Notes: generated by a model not told the origin, from the letters alone. Counted from the first letter of the stretch, positions 1 through 11,022 are shown. The stretch: 64,000 bases of DNA from Zasmidium citrigriseum (GCA_002786025.1 NHNW01000071.1:155905-219904); one strand, 5' to 3'. Numbers and translations are program-made.

Positions 1-493
1 AGGTTGCGCCTATGGAGGATATGAAGATGCATTTTATGGGTTTGTTTGGGCGGGTGGTGCAGAAGGTGATCAGATTTCGTACGCCGAAGATTGAGGGGGT
101 GAAGGATGTGAAATTGAGGTTGAAGTCTACGGGCCAGGCGTTGTGGATCAACAGGTCAACCGTCGAGACAAGGTTGTTATATGTCTCATCGTCCAGGCCA
201 AAGTTTGGAGCGCTGAGGTCTGCTTGGTGGAAGGTGACTTTTTCGAATGTTGTGGTGAGGTTTCTTTCGCGATGGGAGGCGAGTTGGCGAGAGAGGACGT
301 TGGAGGAGCGGTTTAGGCAGATTATTTGGTGGATTTGGGGGAGGGTGAGGAGGTGGTCGAGAAGGTAGCTGCCGAAGTTTCCCGTGGAGCCTGTCAGAAT
401 GACGGTTTGGGGTTTCTGTTCCAGATGACTTTCATCTGAACTTGTAGATAGGATGTGTTTCTCTTTCTCGAATCGGTGAGGAAAGAGACCCAT
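1..493 (-). CDS. Thioester reductase (NAD-binding 4) domain of an NRPS-like protein, partial at window edge
   Basis: Reading leftwards from an ATG at 493, the frame stays open to the window edge (about 164 residues). It carries a Rossmann motif T-G-S-T-G-N-F-G (glycines near residues 35, 38, 41) followed by Y-L-L-D, and later the strand-plus-serine stretch I-F-I-S-S-I, as in the male-sterility/thioester-reductase domains that end fungal adenylation-carrier-reductase (A-T-R) proteins. Such domains release a carrier-bound acyl group as an aldehyde or alcohol with NADPH. It lies on the same strand, just downstream of an A-T protein lacking its own R domain (860-4458), so it is probably that missing domain. 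It may be a separate gene starting at 493, or the last exon of the upstream gene through a 378-bp intron (873 to 496). The C-terminal part is outside the window. Domain identity is well supported; gene boundaries are not. Confidence 0.8.
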   Translation of the reverse strand, partial: MGLFPHRFEKEKHILSTSSDESHLEQKPQTVILTGSTGNFGSYLLDHLLTLPQIHQIICLNRSSNVLSRQLASHRERNLTTTFEKVTFHQADLSAPNFGLDDETYNNLVSTVDLLIHNAWPVDFNLNFTSFTPSIFGVRNLITFCTTRPNKPIKCIFISSIGAT

Positions 494-495
494 TG

Positions 496-873
496 CTAAC
501 GAAAGCTTGGTTCAAGCCGGTGGGAAGAAGTCGTCAGACATCGACCGCGCCAACGGCAAACAATGAAGCAGTGACGTCTCTCAACTCAGACGAGCGATCG
601 TCAATTTGGCCACGGTTCGCATTCTGCACAGATGTTCTAAATCCGATGCATGCATGACAAGTTCCCACTTATGGCCAACGCTCTTTCAAGCGGGTTGCCT
701 GATCGGCGAGGCTGCATTGCGGCTGAGAATTGGGAGCGGCTGAAAAGACACTGATTATTGGCATGACAGAAGTGATGGCTGAGCACATGACGCAGACATT
801 CGTCTGTGGATTCGGCAGGAGAATGCCAGAATGGTGAACGTCCTCTGCGTTTCTGCTGATCAGACCTTCTCAC
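496..873 (-). other. Inter-gene stretch or candidate 378-bp intron linking the MFS and reductase parts
   Basis: No convincing ORF is present between the transporter stop (860-862) and the reductase ATG (493). On the minus strand a GTGAGA donor begins at 873 and an acceptor ending TTAG lies at 496, preceded by a CTGAC branch-like motif and a pyrimidine run. Splicing these joins a phase-1 codon (G + CA = Ala) exactly in frame with the reductase ATG. The length is far above the roughly 50-bp introns elsewhere in this gene, so this is a hypothesis. Confidence 0.35.
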
Positions 874-3800
874 CACCACCAACCCTGCCATTTCTCCTCC
901 TCCACCTCCTCCTCCGATCTCTCTTCCCCATCTCATACAACAATCTCCCCCTCCTCGCCTCCAATGCCGTCACCGCAAACAACCCACTTGCAACAACACA
1001 ACAAACCCCCGTCCAGGCCTGACTCCCCACCCAACCCCCACTAACCCCATTCAGCGCCGCGGCAACCGGACTAGAAATCAAAAACCCCACCCCAGCACAC
1101 GCATAAAGCATCCCCAGCCTCGTGCCATAAACCGCCAAGTTCGGACATATAAACGGTAGGACAATCGCCGGGAGTGTGAGGGCGAAGCCGCTGAAGAAGC
1201 CGTAGAAGATCAGCCAGGGGATGTAGCCGGCGAGGTTGTGGATGGAGATCCATGAGAAGGCGAGGATGCCGAGGGCGAGGTAGGAGAAGAGTTGCCAGGC
1301 TTCGGGGCCGAAGTGGGCGTGTTTGTGGTCGGAGGACCAGGCGGGGAGGAGGCGGCCGGGGAGTTGGGCGGCGTTGAGGATGGAGGTTGTGCTGAAGGAG
1401 ACTAGTGAGGTGGCTTGGAGCGTTTGGGTTGCGTAGGTTGTTGAGAGGAAGAAGGGGATGAAGAGGCCTGCTAGGAGGACTAGATGGCGTTAGTTTGGAG
1501 TCTGCTCTGGACTGGAGAGAGGTGTTGCTTACAGAAGGCAGAGGCCAGGAATGTGAGGTATGAGATGTCGCGGAAGGAGGACACGTCGATGAGTTGTCGA
1601 GGGCTTCGTGGGCTCAGGGGCTTGCTTATGAGAATGGCACAACCGAGTGTGGCGAGGGCAATGAAGCCCATAATTCTCACGGCCCAAGCAAAGCCAACTG
1701 GAATCAAATCAGCGACCAGCTTTCCTGTCCGTTTGGGATGAGATTCGCGTACCTTCTCCAAGCAGTCGATAAAACATGACAGGATCTAGCACCGTCAGCA
1801 CCATCCACCGTTGATATCTTCCTGATTCCACTCACAAATAACACCTCCAACAGAACCACCCGCAGTACTCAACCCAATCGCCAAACCCCTCTTCTTCTTA
1901 AACCAAACCGGCACCAGGGCCACACTCGGAATATACAGCAACCCTTCACAAACCCCCAACAACACTCCCTGCGTCAGCATGATCTGATAATACTCCCTCG
2001 AAAGCGAAAGCATCATCAGCGCGAACACCAACCCAACACTCCCCGTAATCAACGTCGTTTGGAAGTATCCCCTATCGAACAATGGCCCGGACACCACACC
2101 AACGATGAGGAGGAGAGCACCTTGCACGGTGCCGATCCATGCGATTGAGGATGGTGAGTAGGAGGCGAGGTAGTCCTCCTCGTAGAAGGCTTGGAAGACG
2201 CCAAAGGAGTTCACGAGACCCCAGTTGTTGACGTTGACGAGGAACATGGCCAGGACTTGGAGCCAGGCTGTGGTGCCGCCGTCGGGTTGGACGACGGGTT
2301 TCACGGTCTGGCTCCTGGGTTTTCGAAAGCGTCTCCTTTTTCTCTTGTCGCTGGATTTAATCTGGCTTGTCAAGTCTTCGTACATGGCATCCATTGCCAG
2401 CCAGGAGTCTTTCAATTCTCCGTCGTCCGAGTCGTTGCTGAAATCGTATCTTGGCACATTTCTCGCTGTTAACGCGAAGGATAACTTCTCGACCGTGGCA
2501 TTATCGTAGACTAGCTTTGTGTCGATTGGATTGTCTCGTGAGTTGTTGATGGTGCGGACGAGGTTGATTAGCTGGAGAGAGTCAAGGCCATAGGCGAAGA
2601 AGTCTTCATGCTTATCGACATGCTTGATCTCCAGCTGCTGGCACAGGTAGCGCGAGATCGAAGCCTTGGCCTGCTCGAAAGTTTGCAGAAGAATTTGTTG
2701 GCCCTCAGCATTGGTCTGATTAATTGGTCCTCCATTTTGCAAGCTTTCGTACAAGGCGTCAATCTCTGATGCATACAGCTTATTGGCAGCGGCCCTCTGG
2801 ATAGTGCCCTTCCCAGCTCTCGGAAGCGGCTTCTCGCGAGTAGTGAAGAAGATATGATCCTTGGCGATTCGACCATGTTTCACTGTAGGTCCATTTGCAC
2901 GCTCCACAAACGTCCAGACCTTCTCCAAAATGGCAGCATCATCAGGATCAGCGGGCTCAACAAGAAGAGCAGCCTGAAACCGCCCCTGTCCCACCACCAC
3001 GCAACCCTTAACATCCGGCGACGTAGTGACGAGACCCTCAAAAGTGACCGGATTAACCTTTTCGCCATTGCTGAAAACAATCACGTCGTCTAGCCGGGAG
3101 ACATACTTCCACAAACCAGGCTTGGAAGGGTGCTTAGAGAACAGATCCTTAGAACAAAATTCATCCAGCTCTGTAAACGTCACGAAGACAGGCTGTGCAA
3201 TTTCCCACTCGGGGTTGCGGATGATGCACATTTCGTATAATCCATCGCCCCTTTCGCGGAATTCATAGCCACCCTGATGCTCGTTGAAGCGGAAGTATGG
3301 CCAATCTCCTGGCTCCTTGGGCAGCAAAGGTGCGGCCATCCACTCGGAAGCGCCGATGCCAGCATGGAGGATTGTATGCGGGACGATAAGTTGACCTGTG
3401 GCTTCGGATAGAGGACCGCCGGCAAACCCAAGTCCCTTCAGTCTGGAAAGATTCTGCAGATACTCTGGATTCTTGGCCAGGTCTGTTACGACAGAGGGAG
3501 CCAATGCGGAGTAGTCGACCTTGGCCTGGAGATGGATCTCATTCACGACGTCTGCTGTTAGTGGACCGGATGGTGGGAGCACTACAGTGCTGTCACACCA
3601 GCAGGGGAAGGCGAGACCGTAGATCAAGCCTGCCATATGGAAGGGTGGAAAAGACACCAAGAGTCGCTGATCTCCTAGTCGTCCGTAGGCTTCGTTTGTG
3701 TTGAGGAGCTGGTATGCGTCGAGACCGGTGAAGCTGCCGTGTTTCAGTGTGACTGTAGGGTGAGATCAGCAGAGGTTCTTGAAGGCTTCGAAACCTTGTA

Positions 3801-4458
3801 GAATCATACTCAATTTTGGAATGCCGGTGGATCCCGAACTGTGGATTTGCAAGAATGGAGTGTAGCGATACCTTTCCCACGTCACATCCAGCGAGATGTG
3901 CGGCACCGGAGTCGGATCGAGCAGCGATTCCAAAAACGGCACCTCATACTTCTGCATAGAACGGCTCTTCTCGATGAGAAGTATAGCAGGTGAGGGTCTG
4001 CCGTCGACCAGGAGCTTGTCGGCACCACATTCTTTCATCAACGAGGTGAAGGCTTCTGAGCCATTTCGTGGAGATGGCAGAAAGACCTAATCGAAGTCGT
4101 CAGCGATCAAACGTGACTGTGTGCCGGAGCGCATACATACAATATATCCAGCTTTCACAGCAGCCATACACAAGATGTGATACCTCAAATCAGCTGCTGC
4201 GATGTAGACAATTGGCTCGTGCTGCCTCGCCGGCGTCCCAAGATTGTCCAGGAGCCATTGCGCCAGCCGGTTGATGGCATTGGCAAAGACAGCGTACGAG
4301 ATGTCTCGATATCCGTCCGCCGCGTTGTTGGATATCGGAATCGAAGCAAATGGTCGATCGTATCCAGAGGTTGCTCTTTCGTCGATTAGGTGGGAAAGTA
4401 ATCTTCTCCCACAGTTTGGAGGTGCTGGGTGAGCATCAGAATGATTCCCATCATCCAT
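860..4458 (-). CDS. Fused NRPS-like adenylation-carrier protein with C-terminal MFS transporter (A-PCP-MFS)
   Basis: Six exons (4458-4141, 4086-3810, 3752-1836, 1785-1753, 1697-1533, 1479-860) join in frame to 1,109 residues. Residues 1-540 are an adenylation domain with the ATP motif S-S-G-S-T-G-I-P-K near 187-196 and F-S-N-G-E-K near 425-430, typical of fungal A-T-R enzymes. A carrier domain follows, with the phosphopantetheine serine in G-L-D-S-L at about residue 590. After an A-T-R-like linker and a basic stretch, the same exon continues into a monocarboxylate-porter MFS domain (P-D-G-G-T-T-A-W near 688, about 12 membrane spans, ending near 1085). Fungal A-T-R proteins normally have a reductase there; here it lies downstream (1-493). 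The fusion is read directly from one uninterrupted frame in exon 3. Introns are 48-57 bp with canonical borders. The 33-bp fourth exon is small but restores the usual MFS sequence. An annotation error splitting two genes cannot be excluded without RNA. Confidence 0.85.
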
Positions 4459-5232
4459 GATGCTGACATTGGGGTTGGAAGTTGGTCAGACGAATGTTAT
4501 CTGAAAAAGGTCAGAGAGGATCAACAGACGTCGCTGGTCGCCTGGGGGCTTCTCGCTCGGGCGGCCCCACGTCAAGAACAGAGAAGGCCGGCAATCTTGC
4601 GCCCTTGAATGCTTGTCATCAACACAGCCGCTCATGGGCTGTACAAATCAAGCATCAAGGTAAGCTTGTGCCCTTGACAGGCAGACCGAAGGAGCGTGGC
4701 ATACGGATTCGGGACATTTTTGAGATCGGTAAGGCTGAAGTTGCGGCTGACTTTGACCAAGCACCTCAATAGGCAAGTCCTCATTCGGCGTCGGAAGGAA
4801 AAGTCTTGGTGACGCATTAGCTCTTCTCGTAATACTCGTGCAACAGAAGCCATGAATGCGAGGATTCTGATGCGTTCCACAGCTCTCAAAATTATCCGGA
4901 AGGAGCTGACCGCGGTTTCGACTTTCGAGCGTGCAGAAGTTGGAGCCACTCAGAACCCCTTGTTGGGATAATGTTGTCTCAACCGTCTCTACAACACGTG
5001 GTCGCGATTCGCTGATAACAAGGATTGCGTGAGTGCAGCATGTGCGATCTCAATCCGTCTTTGTCGTCATCAAGATGGATCCCAAGCTTCAGCCGCTACC
5101 CACAATTTCCGCTCCTTTAGGCAATTCCACATTGTTGTGCGTTGATAGGAGTTCGTTGAGAAGCATTTTCGATCTCGCACGCTGCTGTAAATTCTTCTCC
5201 GTGTTGTAGAAGTTCTGACTTGGTCATCGACA
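4459..5232. promoter_or_regulatory. Divergent promoter between NRPS-like and alpha/beta hydrolase genes
   Basis: This 774-bp gap separates two genes read outward, so it should hold both promoters. No ORF here resembles a known protein. A palindromic CCGCGG occurs at 4910-4915, the kind of inverted CCG/CGG element Zn2Cys6 regulators can bind; the motif alone is weak evidence. Confidence 0.45.
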
Positions 5233-6695
5233 ATGTCCACCCATAACTTCGGCGTGAAAGAACACGTCATCCAAGCACAGCACATTCGAGGTTACTTCAA
5301 GTCGACCTCAAACAGCGAGGAAGACGAGTTGCAGCTTGCGATCAAGCAGTATGTTCCTCGTGATAACAAGGCTCCTCATCCGGGAGATGTGACAATCATC
5401 GCCGCACATGCTGCGGGCTTTTGCAAAGAAATGTGAGCTTCAGCCACGAGTCTCCGAACTTGGGACGGCGTTTTGACAGGCCTCGGCAGATATGAGCCTC
5501 TCTTCGATGACTTGTATCGAGAGTCGCAGAGGCAAGACGGAGACTTTCGGATCCGGTCGATATGGATCGCAGACGTTTGTACTCACGGCCAAAGCGGAAT
5601 CCTCAACGAAGGGCGGCTAGGCATTGATCGTAAATCCTCCAGAATCCCTTCTTACCTGCCATTCGCTGATAGTCTCCAGTGACGTGGGAAGATCATGCCC
5701 GCGATCTCTTGCAAATGACCAACATCTTCCGCAACGAAATGCCAAAGCCAATCATCGGCCTAGGGCACAGCATGGGCGCCAACAACATTATCCAGCTCGC
5801 CTTGTATCACCCTCGGCTGTTCTCTGGTATCATCTGCGTCGAGCCAGTATTGAACAGGGACCACCAAGGGATGAACTTCAGTCCATCGTACATGCTCACG
5901 GAGAGGAGAGATGTCTGGCCCTCAAGAGAAGCTGCAATCGCCGAGAATCGGAAAAGCGGTTTGGTGAGGACTTGGGATCCGAGGGTTGTTGACCGTTGGG
6001 ATCAATATGGCTTTCGTAAATTGCCGACGTTGCTGCACCCAAAAGCATCGAATGAGGTGTCTGAGACAGCTGCCCGAGACAAGACTAGTCCAGTGACATT
6101 CGCGACGACGAAACATCACGACGTTCGGGCTTTCGTTCGAGATTGCCATCCACCACCCGGAGAGCCTCTCGGTAACTTCCAGCCTTCGAGAGTGATACAT
6201 CCTGACATATCCAAAAGCGAGCATCTCCGTCACCAACAGCCAGCTTATCGCCCTGATGCCGTGCTGCTATTCCGGCAGATCTCGTTCTTGAGATCTCCTT
6301 GTCTCTACATCTACGGCAAGCGATCGACGTTGTTTGGCTCGAAACCCGCTGGTCGAGCAGAGAAGCTCGCATTGACTGGATTTGATGTCGGCGGCAGTGG
6401 TGGTGCGAAGGCAGGGAAGGTCGCCGAGGTCGTGTTGGAGGGAGCAGGTCATTTTGCAGCTCTTGAGGTCCCGGCGAACGTTGCTGCGGTGGCACTTCCC
6501 TGGATGAAGACGCAGATACAGTCTTGGGGGGAAGATACCTCTATGCAAGCCGAGAGCTGGAGTCGATTGGGGATTCGGGAGAAGGCTATGGTGTCGGATG
6601 AGTGGAGATGGTGGGTCAAGGAGTGGTATGCCCGGAAACCTAGGGCTAGTGAAAGGCGAGCGGTGCCAGAGGGAGGAAGTCGGTCGAGGCTGTAG
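5233..6695 (+). CDS. AKT2-like alpha/beta hydrolase, probably peroxisomal (PTS1 SRL)
   Basis: Three exons (5233-5432, 5490-5629, 5680-6695) give 451 residues; introns are 57 and 50 bp. The nucleophile elbow is G-H-S-M-G, within the fold pattern of alpha/beta hydrolases, and an H in G-A-G-H-F near residue 380 is the likely catalytic histidine. The overall pattern (K-E-I-Y-E-P-L-F-D-D-L, then W-E-D-H-A-R-D-L-L) matches the AKT2/MpaH'-type family known from Alternaria toxin and mycophenolic acid pathways, where members act in peroxisomes, in some cases as acyl-CoA hydrolases. The protein ends in S-R-L, a consensus type 1 peroxisomal targeting signal. It is divergent from the A-PCP-MFS gene. Family membership is from recognition of motifs; substrate is unknown. 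A role in hydrolysing a pathway acyl-CoA is inference. Confidence 0.85.
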
Positions 6696-6781
6696 CATAG
6701 GGTGTGTCGTTTGCGGAATCAGGTGCCCACTCCTCTCAGGTGCATTCAGCAGCAGCAATGAGGTCTCGATGCAAGAAGCGT

Positions 6782-7321
6782 TCAAATCGGACTAGAGCTC
6801 TCCCCTCCACCCTCTCCAAACATGCCTCGGTCCTCTCCTCCACCTGGAATCGTCGTGTCCTTGACTCCCATCCACACGCCATCAATCCGTTGGAACTCGA
6901 AGATACTGACTGTCTTTCTACTCATCCCGACTGGTACACCAGGTCCTCCTGTGACTTCACAGTTCGCAAAGACCTCGGCACAAGACACATTGTCGTAGAC
7001 TTGGGTGGACAGGCTCACGATGTGCAGCTGGTAATCCGGCCATGCCTCGATGAGGGTCTGAAAGTCCGAGATCATCTGGGCTTTAGAGTCGGCACGAGGA
7101 CGCATGCCGGATGGGTAGACCATTTGGAAGAACGAGGCGATACGGTTGGTCGGTAAGTCGAAGTAGTCCCAATCGCGGTCGTTGATGGCTTGGAAGCATT
7201 CGGCAGTGAGGGACTCGAGTTCGGCGGCGATGGCTTCTCGGGAGGCTTGAGTGTCTTTCTTGGAGTTCTTTTTAGGAGACCCCGGCTTGTTTGGCTCGTC
7301 TTGGTCACCTTCCTTTCTCAT
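6782..7321 (-). CDS. NTF2-like (SnoaL-type) small protein
   Basis: A single exon of 179 residues. The middle contains the pattern of an NTF2-like cone fold: an N-terminal helix (A-I-N-D-R-D-W-D-Y-F), a segment ending in a conserved F-x-x-M, a strand D-Y-Q-L-H-I-V, and a late strand pair ending G-V-W-M-G-V. The N-terminal 30 residues are lysine-rich and probably disordered; the C terminus is glycine-rich. NTF2-like proteins include cyclases, dehydratases and binding proteins of secondary metabolism, and also unrelated small carriers, so the fold does not give a reaction. The gene ends 86 bp from the convergent alpha/beta hydrolase gene and lies inside the putative cluster. The conserved acid/histidine pair of scytalone-dehydratase types was not identified. 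Confidence 0.7.
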   Translation of the reverse strand: MRKEGDQDEPNKPGSPKKNSKKDTQASREAIAAELESLTAECFQAINDRDWDYFDLPTNRIASFFQMVYPSGMRPRADSKAQMISDFQTLIEAWPDYQLHIVSLSTQVYDNVSCAEVFANCEVTGGPGVPVGMSRKTVSIFEFQRIDGVWMGVKDTTIPGGGEDRGMFGEGGGESSSPI

Positions 7322-7888
7322 GGTTGTGTTGGGGACGAAGGCGGTACGGTTCTATTCAGCTTCCGGTTTCTGCTGAAGGGTTTTCCACTCAAAGATCACG
7401 AACTCTTTATATCGCCATGAGCAATGCGTACTTTGTCATACATGAAGAAGGCGAAACCGAGGGATTGTCAGCAGCAACGATGGAGGATGCGGTCCTGCAG
7501 CTGCCCCCACATGGCTTGGTCATCCCCCACGACCAAGACCACCTACTCCATTCGCCATTTCTCGTGTTCTTTCTCGCATAATCGTATCCTTGTACTTTTT
7601 GAAGCATTTGCGGTCCTACCTCCGACTCAAACATGGCGATGATTGGACGATGAGCTCGTGTGCATGCTTTCCAGCCTGATGGACTTCCTGGCTCGAGTTT
7701 GCGTGTTGGTGCCGTGGCGCAGACCATTCCTGCGGAGGCCTGACCAGCCGCTCAGCCTCCTAGCGATTGTTTCCGCCGACATGACCTCTGTGTGACCAAA
7801 ATGAAGATTGAAGGTATTACGAACACGAGACCCAGCCAAACCAAGAGTCACTCTCCATCTTGATTCCGACAGTCCGGACACTCGCACG
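7322..7888. other. Intergenic, no supported gene
   Basis: About 570 bp between divergent starts of the NTF2-like gene and the ankyrin-like gene. Short frames on both strands lack recognisable domains or coherent splice structure. It presumably holds the two promoters. Confidence 0.5.
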
Positions 7889-8967
7889 ATGAATCCCCCG
7901 ATACGGGAGAGAGACAAGGCCCAAGCTGCGGAGGATGCTTTGTTGACCTTGGCCAGCCAAGAATCATGGGATAGCACAAGACCCCTGCTGGATCACGAGA
8001 TTTCGATCTTCAAGGAATCGCACGCCCAATTGTTCAACCAACCGCAGTTTCATGAGACTCGTATTCGCATTTTGCGTACAGCTCTTTGGTATAAGAACTA
8101 CGAATTGGTGTCCAGACTGTTGGCTGAGGTCGATGAGAGCTTGCAGTGCTTGCAAGGATGGCTGGAATTGATGAAGGATGCCATCCTGCATCAGATTCCG
8201 ACCTTGAAGGGACGTTCACGCCAGAGAGAGCCCCAGCTTCTACCAGGGACTCTGTCTTTGCTGTTGAAGCATGGCGCTCCTGTGGCGTGGGTCGACGAGT
8301 ATGGCGAGTACCCACTCTACTATGCTTGCAAGCGAGGCTATTTCATGACTTTCCAGCTGCTTGTCGAGCCTGGTGCCGATCTGGAACAGACGATATATGC
8401 GCCAGTCGAGCAGAAGGGAGACACAATACCGAATATCAATCACCTGGAAGAGCCGACTCATAATCCCTTGCAAGTAACTTGGCAAGAGGGGGCCAGTGGA
8501 CCAAGAATGCACCAGGGGCCCCAGACGACCCCACGGCCTTCCAGATGGGCTACGGGTAGATCATTCTACGTCTTCTCGACTCCGATGTTGTCGATGACCC
8601 CGCAAATCCCGCCCTTACTGCAGTATACCATATGCTGTGTCTTCACGGAGACTTGGACCGGGTCGAGAGGCTCACTGAACTCGGAGTCAGTCTTGAAGCA
8701 CAAGGACTTCCTGAAGAGCGCGGCGATTCTGTTTTCGCCGCGTTCTGGCCCCTCCAAGCTGGCGCAATGAGATCTCATCCTGAGGTTGCGAGCTTTCTCC
8801 TACGAGGCAGCTTGGACGTCGTGCAGTATCTAGACGAGAAGCACGGTGTCAGATTGGCATTGCATGACTATTCTCTTGTTGCTCATGTTGCTCTCGGCTT
8901 GTTTGGCGTTACCATTATCGTCACTTGGGATCGAAAGGAGATGCAGGCCGACACATCAAAGTCTTGA
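7889..8967 (+). CDS. Ankyrin-repeat-like protein, divergent and possibly truncated
   Basis: Two exons (7889-8473 and 8560-8967, 86-bp GTAACT...GTAG intron) give 330 residues. Weak ankyrin units are visible: L-S-L-L-L-K-H-G-A followed by E-Y-P-L-Y-Y-A-C-K-R-G, and after the intron Y-H-M-L-C-L-H-G-D-L-D-R-V. Start choice: the ATG at 7889 is the first in frame after an upstream region with no ATG. The last 40 residues do not look like ankyrin, while the other frame downstream (8925-9167) again reads like an ankyrin helix (H-I-K-V-L-R-Y-L-M), so a missed intron or a frameshift near 8890-8930 is likely. No function can be assigned; ankyrin proteins mediate protein contacts. Confidence 0.5.
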
Positions 8968-9781
8968 GGTATCTGATGACACGGATCTCTTTGTCCGTGA
9001 ACAGCGTCGTAGAGATGGGAGACGCAAGAACGTCGATCTTGAATCTGACGACTAGTTTGAATCCCACGGCGATAGCCAATTTCTCACTCGTGAGCTCGAA
9101 AGCGTTCTTTCAGATCGATGCCTATCCTCCTATCGGGATAGGAGAGGATATAGACGATCCGGAATAGCATACCAATTTACTACATTTGGCCTGTGAATGG
9201 GAGCTGTATCCAATGGAAAACAGGCTCTTCGAAGGCAAGAACGCTGACATCACTTGTCCAGGACTGTCAAGAACAGCGCTTGGGTATTACATTAGACGAC
9301 GGCTGCTGATGTCACGGCTCATGGGCGAGTCCGGATTCTGTAAGCGCCTGAGGTTCGGAGGTAGCTGGTTACGAGCATTGCGAAAGGGATTGAAGAGATC
9401 GAGCAGTGTACCAGATCGAGGTTTCCAAATTGTCAGATACGAAGGGATCGAACACTCTTGGAGATACTAATGCTTCTGAGGACGCCGATGCTGCATTTGC
9501 GTGGCAAAGGAACACAATCCCTCCAAACGTGAGCGAGGCTTGCGACCTTCTCCGCCGGCTGCGTAGGGCTTCGCTCCCGCCTCCGCCGCATTGCGAAACC
9601 GCAATTACTTCTGCCTGAACATTGAGCCATAAAGATGTCTAGCATTGAACGGCAAGCATGTCATTCATTGCGGATTCTTTCTCCTACCAGCTACAAAGCT
9701 CATTAGTGTTATCGTATAGCCCGATCTGAGCAGCCCCTATCCCAGCGCCACCCAGTAACCCCTGCCTTGATTTGTATCTCC
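8968..9781. other. Possible 3' remnants of the ankyrin-like gene, otherwise unassigned
   Basis: The frame at 8925-9167 may continue the ankyrin-like protein in a shifted frame. Frames at 9186-9470 and 9406-9618 show no recognisable domain. The region also precedes the dehydrogenase gene and should contain its promoter. Confidence 0.35.
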
Positions 9782-10836
9782 ATGACGATGACAGCAGCTT
9801 GCTCCAAACCTCGAATACTCTTCTTCAATGCAGTACAACACGCCGCCTCAGCCTACAATGCACTCAGCGAAGCCACCGCACCAGAAATTATCACCAGTGC
9901 CTCACGGAGTGAATTCTTCCAAGATTGCCAGGGCAAGTACAACGATATTTCTGCAATTTATCGAACTTCAGCAAGCGACGCAGTGGGTCCAGGCTCTACG
10001 TCCTCTACATGACCGTAAGCTAACCCGCTCCAAAGGTAGCTGGCAAATTTGACGAAACTTTTATAAAGAGTCTGCCGCGCTCAGTCAAATTCATCTGCCA
10101 TACTGGAGCAGGCTACGACCAAATCGACATCTCCGCTTGTACAGCTCGGAGGATCACTGTTACACATGTTCCAGATGCCGTCACCGACGCAACCGCCGAC
10201 CTAGCCGCATTCCTTCTCCTCGGAGCCTTGCGCCAAATCAACCCTTCTCTCTCCTCTCTGCGACTAGGAAACTTCAAGAAAGGGCTAGATTTTGGACACG
10301 ATCCCCAAGGCAAGATCCTTGGAGTTCTAGGGATGGGCAGGATTAGAAAAGCATTGATCAGACGAATGCGACCATTTGGGATGCGATTCATCTACTATAA
10401 TCGTAGTCCAGCCGAAGATGCTTGCGATGCGACGTACGTGTCATTTGATGATTTACTTCGCCTAAGCGATGTTATCTCTCTACATACCCCCCTCACCGAA
10501 TCTACAAGACATCTTATCGGTGCCAGAGAGATTCAGCGGATGAAGCCAGGCATAGTGATCGTGAATACCGCAAGGGGAGCTATCGTTGACGAGGCTGCGA
10601 TGGCGGAGGCCTTGGACAGTGGACACATCGCGGCTGTCGGGCTGGATGTCTACGAGGAGGAGCCTAGAGTACATCCGAAATTGGTCGCAAACTCACGTGC
10701 TTTGCTCGTACCCCATCTTGGTACGCATACGTTTGAGACTCTGGCGAAGATGGAGACTTTGGCGATGGAGAACGCGCGCAGGGGAGTGACTGGCGAGAAG
10801 CTTTTAACTGTTGTCCCCGAGCAATGTGTTCCGTGA
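9782..10836 (+). CDS. D-isomer specific 2-hydroxyacid dehydrogenase
   Basis: Two exons (9782-9982, 10036-10836; 53-bp intron containing GCTAAC) encode 333 residues, the usual family length. The NAD(P)-dependent enzyme interconverts a 2-keto acid and a D-2-hydroxy acid. Visible: the substrate-domain G-A-G-Y-D-Q-I-D, the catalytic arginine in N-T-A-R-G, the glutamate in Y-E-E-E-P, and the histidine in P-H-L-G-T-H-T. The dinucleotide motif reads G-M-G-R-I-R, so the third glycine of G-x-G-x-x-G is arginine, which is unusual and may alter or weaken cofactor binding. An ATG 15 bp upstream (9767) is an alternative start. Its place among cluster genes would fit supply or removal of a hydroxy-acid building block, which is inference. 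Confidence 0.85.
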
Positions 10837-11022
10837 ACACGCACATTTTCTTTATTATGCCGGTGACGAGTGTCTAAGTAGAGGCTGAAGAAAGTCTAGC
10901 AACTAGATGCACTTACAAGCATCAAGCAATCATCTTTGGTCTAAGACTTCCATTACAAGCAGCTTCGCTCGGTCAACTGTGAACGATGTCCTAATGATGC
11001 AATATCCGGACCAGCCTCCTAG

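Noticed and set aside
12..368. Plus-strand 118-residue ORF at the window start
   Set aside because: It is opposite the reductase domain, which has clear motifs on the minus strand.
7415..7727. Minus-strand ORFs in 7407-7977 as genes
   Set aside because: No domain, and they overlap the likely promoter and first exon of the ankyrin-like gene.
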